A DNA stretch of 64,000 nucleotides from Larix kaempferi (taxonomy: Eukaryota; Streptophyta; Pinopsida; Pinales; Pinaceae). The notes under the pieces were generated by a model, which had not been told where the DNA came from, made no database searches, and saw only the letters and a program-made list of their open reading frames with translations. This document shows positions 1 to 10,448 of this stretch, piece by piece. The position numbers were made by a program, and so were the translations under genes. Position 1 is the first letter of the stretch, and each line of letters begins with the position of its first letter. The stretch covers positions 1,922,001 to 1,986,000 of the forward strand of contig BSBM01000191.1 in the NCBI GenBank assembly GCA_027924585.1, written 5' to 3'.

Positions 1-1351
1 GTACAATCGTAAGTGTCAAAACCCTAATCAATGAACGTCTTCTATCATTCACCTGCATTCATACTTTTACTAGGGTGATAAGCCAAGTCTAAAAATAACC
101 AAGATTGTACTAACCTCAATAATATGAAGACAAACATATCATTAACTTAATCATGAAAAAATTTCAAAACATACCTGTATCTCCTCAAGTCATATCTGTC
201 GAGATTGCTTGTAGTCTTCTTATGTAAGGCCTTAGCCTCAACTCCCTCTGGAACTGGAATCTCTTCACTTATGTAGGTTTCCAAATCATTCTCTTTTAGG
301 ATTAACCCAATCCACTTTGATTTGATAAAGCTGGATCTGGAGCTGGCTAGGGTTTGACAAAAAAACCCTAAAAATCCAAACTTTGAATTTCAAACTTCTG
401 ATTGGATGAAAGGATAAACGCCTTGTTGAGCTGATCAAGCTGGCATACTTCAATTTTGAAATCTCCAAAATTTGACCCCTCAAAATTGACTTTGAAAGTT
501 TCAGATCTGCAGCGTCTATCAAATTCTGGTTTTCTGGTCAAAATCCCAAACTAGGGTTTGATAGAGCCCGGGGTTATACCCAACCAAAGACTTCGATCTT
601 GGTGTCTAAATTTCGATTTTTCTAAGGAGCATCCAACCGTGGTCTCAGATTCAAGAAATTCCAACTTTCTCCGAAACCTTAATTTCCCGCAACAATGACA
701 AACCAAAAATGAAAGTGCTCAGAATCCAATTCGGTTTGGACAGAAATATATGCCATATTGTTTCTGATGTATCTCCGAAATTTCGCATCCTCAGGATCTA
801 AAACTTCGACCTGTGATAGGCTGACCTGTCATCTTCCCAACCCCAGAGATCTAAGCTTTAATGGATTCTCTGAGAGAGAGAAATATGCCAAGTGTCGCAA
901 CGTGACCTGTTTATGGGATGAAACAGTACCGCGAATTTGTACGGCGTGCCACGTGTCATTGTTTCAACTTCGACCTCTGAAACCCGAATCTGTGAAACTA
1001 CAGTCCGTGCCCTCACTGTCACTTTTTACGAAATTCCATTTGGAGCTTCCTAGCCCGAGATATGACCTTTTTTCCTAGGTCACCTGTTTAGGACTGCATT
1101 ATGGAAGAGGCAGAAATCCTAACTTGTACGGATCATATCTCACAAAGTACAACGCATCTGAGGTTGTCCCTTGGACACAAGGTACATGAACATTTCATCT
1201 TCGACCTGTAAAAGTTTTAGATCCTGAACCTTCTCCAAAACTGAATTATAGCGAAAGTGCCACAATGACTGGTTTTTACTATACCAAGCCCTAGCTTCCA
1301 ATTTGTCGCAAGTGCAACAAGTGTCATAAATGCCATAACCTGCCTTCCTTA
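1..1351 (-). other. Probable internal region of a minus-strand Copia-type element; no recognisable protein
   Basis: This stretch lies immediately downstream, in minus orientation, of an LTR and primer site at 1352-1977, so by position it should be the 5' internal part of that element, running out of the window at base 1. Minus-strand open frames at 1140-1364 and 286-522 show no gag, protease or zinc-knuckle motif that I recognise. It could instead be unrelated flanking DNA next to a solo LTR. Confidence 0.35.
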
Positions 1352-1363
1352 GCTCTGAATCCA
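1352..1363 (-). other. Primer-binding site, tRNA-iMet type (degenerate)
   Basis: On the minus strand this reads TGGATTCAGAGC, differing at two positions from the plant Copia primer site TGGTATCAGAGC. It begins directly at the end of the LTR at 1364, where a PBS must lie. This argues that 1364-1977 is a 5' LTR on the minus strand rather than a solo LTR. Confidence 0.55.
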
Positions 1364-1977
1364 TATTAGTTTTTCAGCATTTAATTCAATCTGATCTAGG
1401 ATCTTAACTGAGAAAACAACATGTACAGCATATCAAACACAAGAGACAAGAGACACAAAGCATTTCAACGAGGAAAACCAAGAAGGTGAAAAACCCGGCA
1501 ACTTCCTCAGAGATAGAATGAGCATCAATACAAAGATCACAAAGATCAAACCCCACAACAAGATACATTCTCCTAGCAGCTGCTCCTCCTCCACTTGTGC
1601 GCACTCCTCCTCTCTCTCACTAATGCGAAGTGAGTGAGTGTGTGAATGTGTCAAATGAGAGAGTCACATTCTCTATTTATACTTTTACTTTCACTTGACC
1701 TTTACTAAACTAGGTCGCCCCAACTTAACCACTTAACATAATGTTGACTGGGCCGACCCCACTAGGGTGGTCTAATAACCCTTTAACCCACATGACTCAT
1801 ACAAGATCGACCCCACCAAGGTGGTCTAATAACCCATCAAGTATAAGTTACGACACTTGCAAGTACAAATGACGACACTTCCAATCGGAGGAATAATACA
1901 TCTCCGTTGGGGATACAATAAAGTACAAATGTAATACATACAAGTGAATATATTCTGAAGTTACAAATACATCAACA
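1364..1977 (-). repeat. LTR of a Copia-type element, family L1 (614 bp), 5' LTR on minus strand
   Basis: On the minus strand it runs from TGTTGATG to ACTAATA (the expected terminal CA has mutated). The same family recurs at 42341-42859 and 60407-60979, with shared blocks such as the TATTTATA region, the GAGGAAGTTG segment and a pyrimidine-rich stretch reading TTTTTCACCTT...GGTTTTCCTC that is typical of Copia R/U5 regions. No matching 5-bp duplication flanks it (ATCCA against CATGA). This fits one LTR of a longer element whose other end is outside the window. Confidence 0.7.
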
Positions 1978-3139
1978 CATGAACTGGTTCCAAGGTACAC
2001 CAAGGGGGCTAGTTAATGCCGCCAAGTGTGTGGGGAGCCGAATTCGGATCCTTGGAGATGATGGAGCCTTCAATGCAACGCGAGAAGTAAGTGGTCCTAT
2101 CGTTTTGATAGTAGTGTGACTATCGAAGGAATAGTTGTGCGAGTATTGCACAGGCGTTGTACTGATAATCGTGCTACAACATGGGTCAACAATGTTTTAG
2201 CCTCGTGACCCATTCTTTTGTAGTTTTGGACTCGATTTGTTGAGGATGCCTTTAGTGAACTGCATTCTTTATGTTGAAGACACCTTACTGAAAGATTCAC
2301 TGCAATTTCACAAGTGTGCGAGATTTAGGCGTTAAAAAAAATTGACGAGATAACACTTTCAAGAATGAAGAGGCAAAATGAATTTGAGACAGATAATTGT
2401 GACGAGAAGAACAATTAGGTTCCAGGACATTTTGTATCTTGTAAAATGATTTAAGTAGTGACACAAAATTAGCTTATTTATTCCAAGAAGGTAAAATGGA
2501 TTATCTTCTTGATATATACATCGTAACAACAAAATTGAGGATAAAGTGATGAGGGTGATCAAGAATAAGATATCCATTATCTCCTATCAACTTTGATGAT
2601 AAAAATGGCATGTTGATTTTCCTCTCAACAAATGTTCTATAGAAAACCAATATTTTAACAACTATCTTTGTGGGAAGATAAGGCATTGATGTATATGAGT
2701 CCGAACTCCATATTTTGAAGATGGCAATTATTTAAATAATATAGTTTATGAATTGCCAGAAATTGCACTAAAAACTTATTAAAGATAAAAAATACTAAAA
2801 TGAGTTTAAGGAATGGAGTTGATTACTGCCTTCTAAATCAACCCTTTTCATTACGAGAAGGAAGCCATAAGTGTCTAGAAAAAATAAGTGTTTACAAAAG
2901 GCCAATGCTTCATGGACTTCATGGTTACCCGAAAGTGATTTCTTTGATAGTGATCCTTAATTCATCAATAACTTATGTGGAGGTGATCCTTAAATAATAC
3001 ATTATATGTATGGAGGGGTCATGTTGATATATGTGAGCTCATTTAAGGTTACCCTATGGAACAGGTATTGGAGGCTTCCCCCTCGAAGTGACAAGTAATA
3101 TAATATCTTTCTTTACGCCTTTAAGCCATTAATTGTTAT
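1978..3139. other. AT-rich intergenic DNA
   Basis: I see no coding signature, tandem array or element boundary here. Open frames are short and of the length expected by chance. The last five bases before 3140 (GTTAT) would be the left target duplication of the Copia element that follows, but the right-hand copy is lost. Confidence 0.5.
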
Positions 3140-3448
3140 TGTTAGAATAAATAACCCACCTAGACTATAACTTGTTGATTCTAATGGGCCCAACCACACC
3201 AAAATTGACCTCTCGATTCACACATACACCAAAACCCTAGATTTGGGGGCGCACTCCTTGATTTGAGGGTGCATTCCCTAAATTTGGGGCACATCCCTTG
3301 ATTTAAGGAGGCAATTAAATGAAGAGTAGTTGTGCCCCACTGATTGAGGTCCTAAGTGAAACTAAATGTTCCTATCGATCCTCTAGTGACATTAGCGCCC
3401 CAATTCAGTTGAGTTTAGTGCATGTCGATTCAGTTCAGTTCAGTACAT
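3140..3448 (+). repeat. Copia element, 5' LTR, first part
   Basis: It starts TGTTAGAATAAATAACC and matches 8860-9170 base for base, with scattered differences. The LTR is interrupted after 3448 by the element at 3449-7405 and resumes at 7411. Reassembled, the 5' LTR is about 657 bp. The 3' LTR copy carries the uninterrupted site (TACCT at 9165-9169), which shows the order of events. Confidence 0.85.
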
Positions 3449-6400
3449 TGTTATCACATTTTATGTCGGGAGCAGCTTCCACACTACAGACTATGCAGTC
3501 GAGGACCGCACAGTACTTTTTTTTCCAGATCGAAGATCAGCTACCTTTAGAGGAGGCATTTTTGTTCAGATTGCCCCTAGGAGATACATCAGAGGGGACA
3601 AACGGTTGGACTTACCATCTGCCACAGGGTTATCTTTCCTTGCCAGGCTTTGACACAAGCCCATCTGAGACAGTGCCTAGTCATATTCTGATAGAGATTG
3701 TCACAGTACAGTGCTGGTTTATTGTATGCCCGGATTCAGCAGAGATCCAGCTCAGATATAGGTTCAGTAGCAGCAGGTATTGGATGTATTGATTATTGCT
3801 CATGTTGTAGATTAGACTCTTTTACACTTGCTAGTACACTAACTTTGCATGAGATGATATATTTGGTGATCTGCTTATGATATGATATGTTTGGGCCTAT
3901 TGGTGATGTCAATCCACCCCTCCAGTTATACTTATGTATATGCACGCTGAGTCATGTTCTGTATACTTGGCTTAGACTTGATCACTTAGCCCCTCGATAG
4001 CTGACTTTAGCACCATTATCACCTTCTCCACCCATCCGACTCATGCGTGACACTTTTTCCCCTACTTGGATTCTGATTTGTGACCACGAGGACCCCCTTT
4101 CCCCACTGATATCTGAGTTTGCCATAACTCCCTGTTTATTGTGCCTCGGCTCTTTAGTGTGTGAGATACACGGTTAGACCTGAGATTTGCTCCTGTCGGT
4201 TGCCCCCGATGTTGCAATGCAGTTCGGATTGTGTAGCCTCATCGGGTGCTCCCCACTTGTCGTCGAAGCTTGTATTACCCACCCCCATTACCTTTGCAGT
4301 ATGAGCGCCATGTTTATATCTTTTGAGATATGTATGTAGCCCAAGAGGGCCATGAAGAAATGAAGAAATGAAATGTAAATCAGGCTAAAAAGGGCATTGT
4401 ATTGTAAATTGCAAAATCTACCCAAAAAAGGCTAAGTATGAAACTCAATGTAAAATCCATGCAATGTGTTTATGAACACACATGTATTCTAGTCAGCTAT
4501 ACAAGTCAGCATTTGTAGTGGTTATTCCTCACCTAGTCCTGCGGGACAAGGAGGTGAGAAGGAGCAAAGGACAAGCTCAAGATTGCCCCCTAGAGTCTCA
4601 AGTTACGGTTTGCCGGACACCCAGTTTGGCGTCTCTAGAAAAAAACCTCACGGAGTCTTCGGATACGGATGTGAGTTGTGGGATACTTGTTAGATGGCTA
4701 GTGGTGGTTTCCCTACACTATACCCATTTGTGAGGCACCGCCCTTCCCCGTGTTTTGTCATGGCACACTTACCTCAGTGGACCCCGCTTTCCCGAGATGT
4801 CTAATGGTCACATGATCTTTATCCTCGTCTTCCCATATCTTTTACCTTGTTGTCCACATCACGTAGAGTCAGCAAGGTGGTCAAGTCTATGGAGGTGTAT
4901 AGAATCCTAGTCTTTTGGAGTTGGTGGGCCCACTTCACCAAGGCCTTGTACTATTTCAGGATTTAATGTATTTTTGATCACCATGATATCATTTATTGCT
5001 TAGTAATGTACTAACTTGTTTAATTGAGCCTTGTCACTTCATGCTTGCATACAGGTTTCAGCTAGCACTATAGTTGACCAGATTTGACTTGGTCAAATTG
5101 GGTTGACTAGGCCAAAAATGGGCCCGAAAAAATGTTGCGATCGAAATTTCGATTTCGATCATTTATTATCTACATGGGTTCCATATGAGCATGCAACCGA
5201 CAGAATTGCAAAACATTGAGCCATTTGAGAGATTTTTAATTATTATTGGTCAACTTTGACCTGTTTTAATTAAAAATCATGGATTTGGGGCAAATATTGC
5301 CAAAGTGATGGATCAGAGTCGTTCAAGTGGTCATCCCTACTACTTTTGGGGTCCACGATCACATTGCAGCAGACGGTTCGACAATCCGGGCAATAAAAGT
5401 GGGTCAAAAGCCCAATTTTCATCTTCGGCCATATAAACCAACATAAAATACATGGAAATCAGAATTTTGACTAAGGCAACTATAGTGAAATGGCAAAATC
5501 AATGGCTGGCATTGGTAAAGGTAAACCATAAGGTAATTTTGGTATGTTTTAACATTGTATTTCATGTTTGTGGGGCCCTCATTTGTCCAGCTCACCATGG
5601 AGGACGAGTTTGCCCATAGGGGGGCGTTTTTCTCCACTAAGGGAATTCGACTTGGTGTATGTTTCATGTATTGAGCCTTGATGTATTATGTTGGGGGGAT
5701 AAAACATACTATAGACACCCCCCAACACCACTTCATATATGTATGGACCCCACCTTGGGTCCCTCTCCTCCACATGTGTGCCTCTCTTGGGGCAATTCGC
5801 ACCCCCCAGCTAGAGCTAATCTCCTCCATTCGTTTTTGTGGATGGGAGATGATCTCAACCCTCCGTTTCAGGGGGAAACCTAGCTAGAGAGTGAGCCATC
5901 TCTATAAGAGAATGGACTCACCTCCATTGCAGCCTCTTGGCACATTTGTACACTTGAGTTTTGGAGATATAGAGCCATTCTTCCATTGATTTCTTGAGAG
6001 TTCATGTATGGATGTGGATTGTTTGACTGATATCTAGTGATCTTAGCCTTGTTGAGAGATTTTTGTTGTGTTTCCCATCTTTTCTTGGCCAAATCGATTT
6101 GCAGGTGAAGAAGATAGCTGGAGGAGGGCGTAGTTTTGGGAGTGGGAATTCCCCAACTGCTCACATTCTTCAGTGTTTTAACAAGGGAGTTGTTATTGCA
6201 TTTTCAGCCTTTCAATTCTCTCATCTTAGTCATTTTTTACTTGTTGGTTTAACTATTTTGCTGCACATACTGATTATATCTTATTTGTGGCAGGTAGCTA
6301 GGGCGTTTTTGGCCAGCTGGGAGCTCAAACGCACAAGGAAACACCCGGTTGCTCAACAATTGAATTTGGGAGCTAGTCTTCGGCAATTCCATCCATTTCA

Positions 6401-7405
6401 TTTACTTTCAAGTAGGTTTCTCTTGTTGGTCTCTTATTTTTCAGAATATCACTGTGTGTGTTGAGCAGAAATTTACATAAAAAACCCATAAAAATACAAA
6501 ATATTAGTTTTCACCGTAGGATTTCTTTTTAATCGAAAACCCAGTAATGATATATGCTAGAACCTTCATATCTTAAGTTTCATTCGAATCCGACTCCATT
6601 TACCCTTAGAACTAGGCGCTGGTCACCTGTTGAATTCGCCCTCCTTGGGCATTTTAGCCAATATGATTATTGGGTAATTTTTTGGGTTATGGGTACTTGA
6701 TAGTTGGCTTTAAAACGTCTTTTTACCCATAAATATCAAGTTTTGCTGGCTGGAAGTGAGTACAAACGCTCATTTTTCTATGCCCTAGGTCTATTTTTCA
6801 ATTGATTAACTCATTCCCCTAGGGTACTTTCACCTCACTTCTTGCTGGTCTGTTTTTTGTGTTTTAAATCAGCCATTTCATAATCTTATAATCACTAGAA
6901 GTGTGTTCCAATTGTTGGTCTATATCTACCATGTATTGATAAATCATAACGAACCTCATTTCCCATTGGCAGGGCCCCCAACCACTCCTCTAGTAAATTT
7001 CTGTTTGCTGATTTAATTTTCAGCCTTCTAATCTTACATAGAATTCATCATTTACATGTGTAATCAGATCTGAATGTGTTTCATCTAGTATACCCTTTCA
7101 TCCCGAGTCTCGATTCCACTAAGGCTGGAAGAAAATTCACACTTAGTCATCCATTCTGTCTCTCGCTTTGTTTATCTTTTGGGTTTGGGTGTCTGATTGT
7201 TGAGTCTCAACCATCACTGGTTGAGTGGGGTCTCCCCCCTGACTTGGCTAAGTGCCTCGTCTAAAGTGACAGTAGCCTTGTCCGGTGTGACTTCCGTTCG
7301 TTTGAGCGAAGGACCTGGCTATTGCCGGTTACACCTTCCTAGTTGTATCCTCTACCGTCCCTATTGGGATATCCACCACAAACAACTAGAGATTGTGTGA
7401 TAACA
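3449..7405 (+). mobile_element. Large TG...CA element (3957 bp), solo LTR or non-coding LTR derivative, copy 1
   Basis: It is bounded by the inverted termini TGTTATCACA and TGTGATAACA and flanked by a perfect 5-bp duplication, TACAT (3444-3448 and 7406-7410). It lies inside the Copia 5' LTR. TG...CA ends plus a 5-bp duplication are the signature of LTR integration. No second internal copy of the terminus is seen, so it is either one very long solo LTR or a non-coding LTR-type element. The open frame at 3319-3792 is not conserved in frame in copy 2. Copy 2 lies inverted at 10449-14115. No protein domain is recognised inside. Confidence 0.8.
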
Positions 7406-7410
7406 TACAT

Positions 7411-7758
7411 GTCGGTTCAATTCAGTTCAATTCAATTGAAGATAGTTCAACTCAATGTAGGAGAGCTTGCATGACTAACTGAGGTTATTTGCTCTAAGTT
7501 AAGGCTGACTAGTATTTTAGTACGGCATGGGCAATTTGAATTGCTTTCTAAGCTAACTCGAATTGCCTCTTTATATATTGTAAGCTTCTCCATTCAGTTA
7601 TTTAATAAACTTGATCATTCTTTTCTCTTTCATTCTGAGTTTCTTCTGTAATAATCAATGTTATCCATTTATTACATTATGATTTGATGGTTGATTTGTT
7701 TCTCATTGCATATCTAGTTAGTTTATGTACCTAGATCTATACATGTTCAAATCTTATA
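7411..7758 (+). repeat. Copia element, 5' LTR, second part
   Basis: It continues the LTR after the nested insertion. Up to 7603 it matches the 3' LTR (to 9352), including the block TGTAGGAGAGCTTGCATGAC and the TATATATTGTAAGC region near 7570-7590. The remainder to 7758 has no counterpart because the 3' LTR is truncated. The end is placed by the primer site that follows. Confidence 0.8.
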
Positions 7759-7770
7759 TAGTATCAGGGC
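7759..7770 (+). other. Primer-binding site, tRNA-iMet type (degenerate)
   Basis: TAGTATCAGGGC differs at two positions from the plant Copia primer site TGGTATCAGAGC. It sits directly at the end of the 5' LTR, and this fixes the plus orientation of the element. Confidence 0.65.
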
Positions 7771-7829
7771 ATAGGGGGTACTAAACTAGTTAGTGTTTCA
7801 ATGATTCCTTGTTAATTATCTAGCTTGCA

Positions 7830-8215
7830 GGTTGAGAAGGGCTTTTGCAGCCATCAAGAAGACTTTTGCAGCCACATCAATGAAGGCTTCCGCAGACACA
7901 AAAGAAGGCTTTTGCAGCCACTACTCTTGCAGATTGAAGAAGGATTTTTGCAAGCCACCAAAGAAGATTTTTTGTAGCCACCAAAGAAGGATTTTTGCAA
8001 CCACCAAAGAAGGATTTTGCAACCACCGAAGAGCCCATTTATAGTACTAGTTTCCAGGCATCAAGAAGTGCAATTGCAGCGATCAAAGGAGTGCTCATTT
8101 ACAACCATCAAAGAAGTGTACTTGCAGCCACCAAAGAGCTCATTTGCAGCCATCAATGAGTTCTTTTGTAGCCATCAAATAACTCATTTGCAGCCATTAA
8201 AGAGCTCATTTTCAA
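7830..8215 (+). repeat. Degenerate minisatellite, 21-28 bp units (TTTGCAGCCATCAAAGAAG-like)
   Basis: About 13 imperfect units share a core like TTTGCAGCCAYCAAAGA. The frame stays largely open and would encode repeats like FCSHHQRR or KEGFCNH. It lies between the primer site and the pol remnant, where gag is expected. Either it replaced gag, or it is an expanded spacer of this Copia family. Confidence 0.75.
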
Positions 8216-8220
8216 CCATG

Positions 8221-8670
8221 GATCTCCTATCCCCCCAGATCAATTGTTACACAGTTGGTATGCTCAATCCATTTTTGTTTAAGGAGGCCCCAAAAACTTC
8301 ACAATACATGTCCTACCGGGACATATTCACATTCATTCAAAATATCAAAGAGGCCATTGGAGAACTTGTCCCATATCAGGTTCTTTTTGAAGAAGACATC
8401 CAGAATGTCTTCTCATTCTCCATATCTACAACCTTTACTCCTACAGTTCACCAAGTTTCGCACAAAACCTTTAAGGGATTTTCCCCATTTGAAGCAAGGA
8501 GTGCTCAAGAACCACCATTCAAGCACTTCAAAGTGTTTGGATCTCGTGAATGGGCTCACATGCACTTCAAAAGGAGGAGTTCACAAAGGCTTACAGGGAT
8601 ATTCACAAAGCCCTTTACCACGCAACAGATCACCTTGTTGAGAGCTTCTTTGGAAGTAAAAGCATTTTTT
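8221..8670 (+). pseudogene. Copia polyprotein remnant: integrase C-part joined to RNase H tail
   Basis: In the frame opening near 8221 the region around 8455-8560 reads like the end of the Copia integrase core and its C-terminal domain (KTFKGFSPFEA, then HFKVFGSREWAHM; the family pattern is KAL.G.TPFEAW...HL.VFG..AY.H). A few codons later comes GIFTKPFTTQQ, the hallmark of the Copia RNase H end (ADIFTKPL). The protease, most of the integrase and the whole reverse transcriptase are missing. An internal deletion of roughly 2.5-3 kb joined the two ends. The product cannot support transposition, so the element could only have moved with help from a relative. Confidence 0.75.
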
Positions 8671-8851
8671 AAGGAGGCTCCTTTTTGTCTTCTTTTCACA
8701 TTCTCTTTTATGGGAGTTTTTTTTCCCACTAGGTTTTTTTCCCTCTTTCCCAACTTTCAGAGAATTTTTTATGTGTGCATGGGTACCTGATATGGCTATA
8801 AATTGTTGGGACCCATTTTTTACTTAGTTTATTTTTACCTAGTTAGGCTTA

Positions 8852-8859
8852 TGGGGGGG
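8852..8859 (+). other. Polypurine tract before the 3' LTR
   Basis: TGGGGGGG lies immediately upstream of the TGTTAGAAT start of the 3' LTR. This is the position of the plus-strand primer in LTR retrotransposons. Confidence 0.75.
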
Positions 8860-9352
8860 TGTTAGAATAAATAACCCACCTAAACCCTAACCTGTTGATT
8901 CTAATGGGCCCAACCATAACAAAATTGACCTCCTGATTCACACATGCACCAAAACCCTAGATTTGGGGGCGCACACCTTGATTTCTGGGAGCATTCCCTA
9001 AATTTGGGGCACATTCCCTGATTTAAGGAGGCAGTTAAGTGAAGACTAGGTGCGCCCCACTGATTGACGTCCTAACTAATCCTAATTGTTCCTAACCGGT
9101 CCTCTAGTGACATTAGCGCCCCAGTTTAGTTCAGTTTAGTGCATGTCAGTTCAATTCAGTTCAATACCTGTCAGTTCAATTCAGTTCAGTATATTTCAAC
9201 TTAGTGTAGGAGAGCTTGCATGACTAACCGAGGTTATTTGATCTAAGTTAAGCTCGATTGGTCTTTTAGCATGGCATGGGCAATTTGAATTGCCTTCTAA
9301 CCTAACTTGAATTTCCTCCCTATATATTGTAAGCTTCTCCATTTAGTTATTT
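8860..9352 (+). repeat. Copia element, 3' LTR (truncated, 493 bp)
   Basis: It is a direct repeat of 3140-3448 plus 7411-7603, with many point differences that imply an old insertion. It stops abruptly after AGTTATTT at 9352, about 155 bp short of the LTR end. There the 3' flank of the minus-strand dsRBD pseudogene begins. The missing end may reflect a later rearrangement at 9353. Confidence 0.8.
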
Positions 9353-9729
9353 CTTAGGTCTTTACAAATTGTTAGTTGTAACTAGCATCCAGAACTTGAT
9401 GTTGCAGATCACTAATCATCCAGATATTGCTTTCAAATTGTAAAGCATTCAGGCAACAATCAACTTGAAACATTTTTTTTTCTTTACAATCAAATTGTAA
9501 AGCATTCAATCAACATTCAAACAATCATGAAATTGTAGTTCTTTAGTTATTTACATTTGGAACAATCACACACATCTGATGCTTCATAATAAAACTACAA
9601 AGGATCATCTCCATGCATTAAGGATGAGCTATATTAAGAACAAAAGATAAGGAACTAGCATTCGTTTATTGCAACTCATATACATATACACAGATAGATA
9701 GATAGATTTAAATTAGCATTCTATTGATC
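9353..9729 (-). other. 3' flank of the minus-strand dsRBD gene copy
   Basis: The reverse complement matches 17400-17790, downstream of the plus-strand copy (shared stretches include GAGTTGCAA, CATGCATGGAGAT-like text, and ATTTCATGATTGTTTGAATG). The duplication therefore extends past the coding part into the 3' flank. Confidence 0.65.
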
Positions 9730-10082
9730 AAACTGCTGAAAAACAATACATTTTCCAAAATACTGTAAAAGCATTAAGAGCTTGCAAAAACCCAAAACTT
9801 TTAAATTGGTTATTATTCAAAGACCTACCACCAAGATCACCTGCCCCGTAGGGAAACCAAGGCGAGTAAAAATTCATAATTACGACATATAACATAAGGA
9901 AAATAACCGCAAACAATTGCGTAAAGACCGTATTCATAAAACTGGACAGAGAGATGACAGGCCAGAAACCTCATGTGGCCGTTGTATCCTCGAATGAGAT
10001 GACAATGGCATCGCTCTTCAACTCCGTTAAGCAAGTGACAACCAGTTGAAATGGTGACAGAATGTGTACTCATGGTCGGGTC
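9730..10082 (-). pseudogene. dsRBD-gene copy A, C-terminal exon (membrane-segment region)
   Basis: On the minus strand it runs from about 10075 (STHSVTISTG) through CHCHLIRGYNGHMR to a hydrophobic stretch near VQFYEYGLYAIVCGYF and a C-terminus SLNNNQFKSFGFLQALNAF. The plus-strand copy at 17060-17399 has the same layout, with STG, CHRHLIEGYN, SSFTNTVFVQLF and SFRFLQGLNAL. The reading frame shifts around 9850. I do not recognise the domain family. The hydrophobic segment could be a membrane anchor. It is linked to the dsRBD exon only through copy B. Confidence 0.55.
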
Positions 10083-10448
10083 AATCTGCGTGGATATTTA
10101 GTTCTTTGCTCTAACTACTGAATAGAACTAATTATCCAAAAAAGGAAATAAAACAAGAATTGAGATAAACATCAAACTTTTAAAGTTTTGGAAATATGAA
10201 TATAATGTTAAATTGCCACATACCAAGCATGTGGGTAACAAAATTGGCACTTGTCTCTTCATCAATTTAACTTTATTATTTTTTTTATGCATTTTCTTTT
10301 TTTTCTTAGATTCACTTCTACTTCTCTTGCTAATAGATGTTGTTAAATCAAACTCCTAATTGCATTGATGCTTCCCTTCAGTATCCTCAGATCCATGCTC
10401 TCTTCATCTACATGGACATCTCCAGTCTCCGCTATCGATTTCCCTTGT
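10083..10448 (-). other. Intron/exon remnant of dsRBD-gene copy A between C-terminal exon and nested element
   Basis: The reverse complement of 10290-10448 resembles 16700-16870 of copy B. Both have a GATGTCCAT stretch and a Lys/Arg/Ser-rich stretch like SKRSRSESKKKKK that could be a nuclear localisation signal. The left target duplication CTTGT of the nested element is at 10444-10448. Confidence 0.5.

Noticed and set aside
1404-1654. Minus-strand frames in the LTR at 1364-1977 (similar at 42381-42572)
   Set aside because: Conserved only because the LTR is conserved. No protein signature.
3319-3792. 157-codon open frame spanning the LTR and the 4-kb element
   Set aside because: It crosses the insertion junction at 3449. 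In the inverted copy the frame is shifted after FFFQI, so it is not conserved as protein.
7830-8215. CRISPR-like array
   Set aside because: Units are contiguous and degenerate without unique spacers, and the genome is a plant's.
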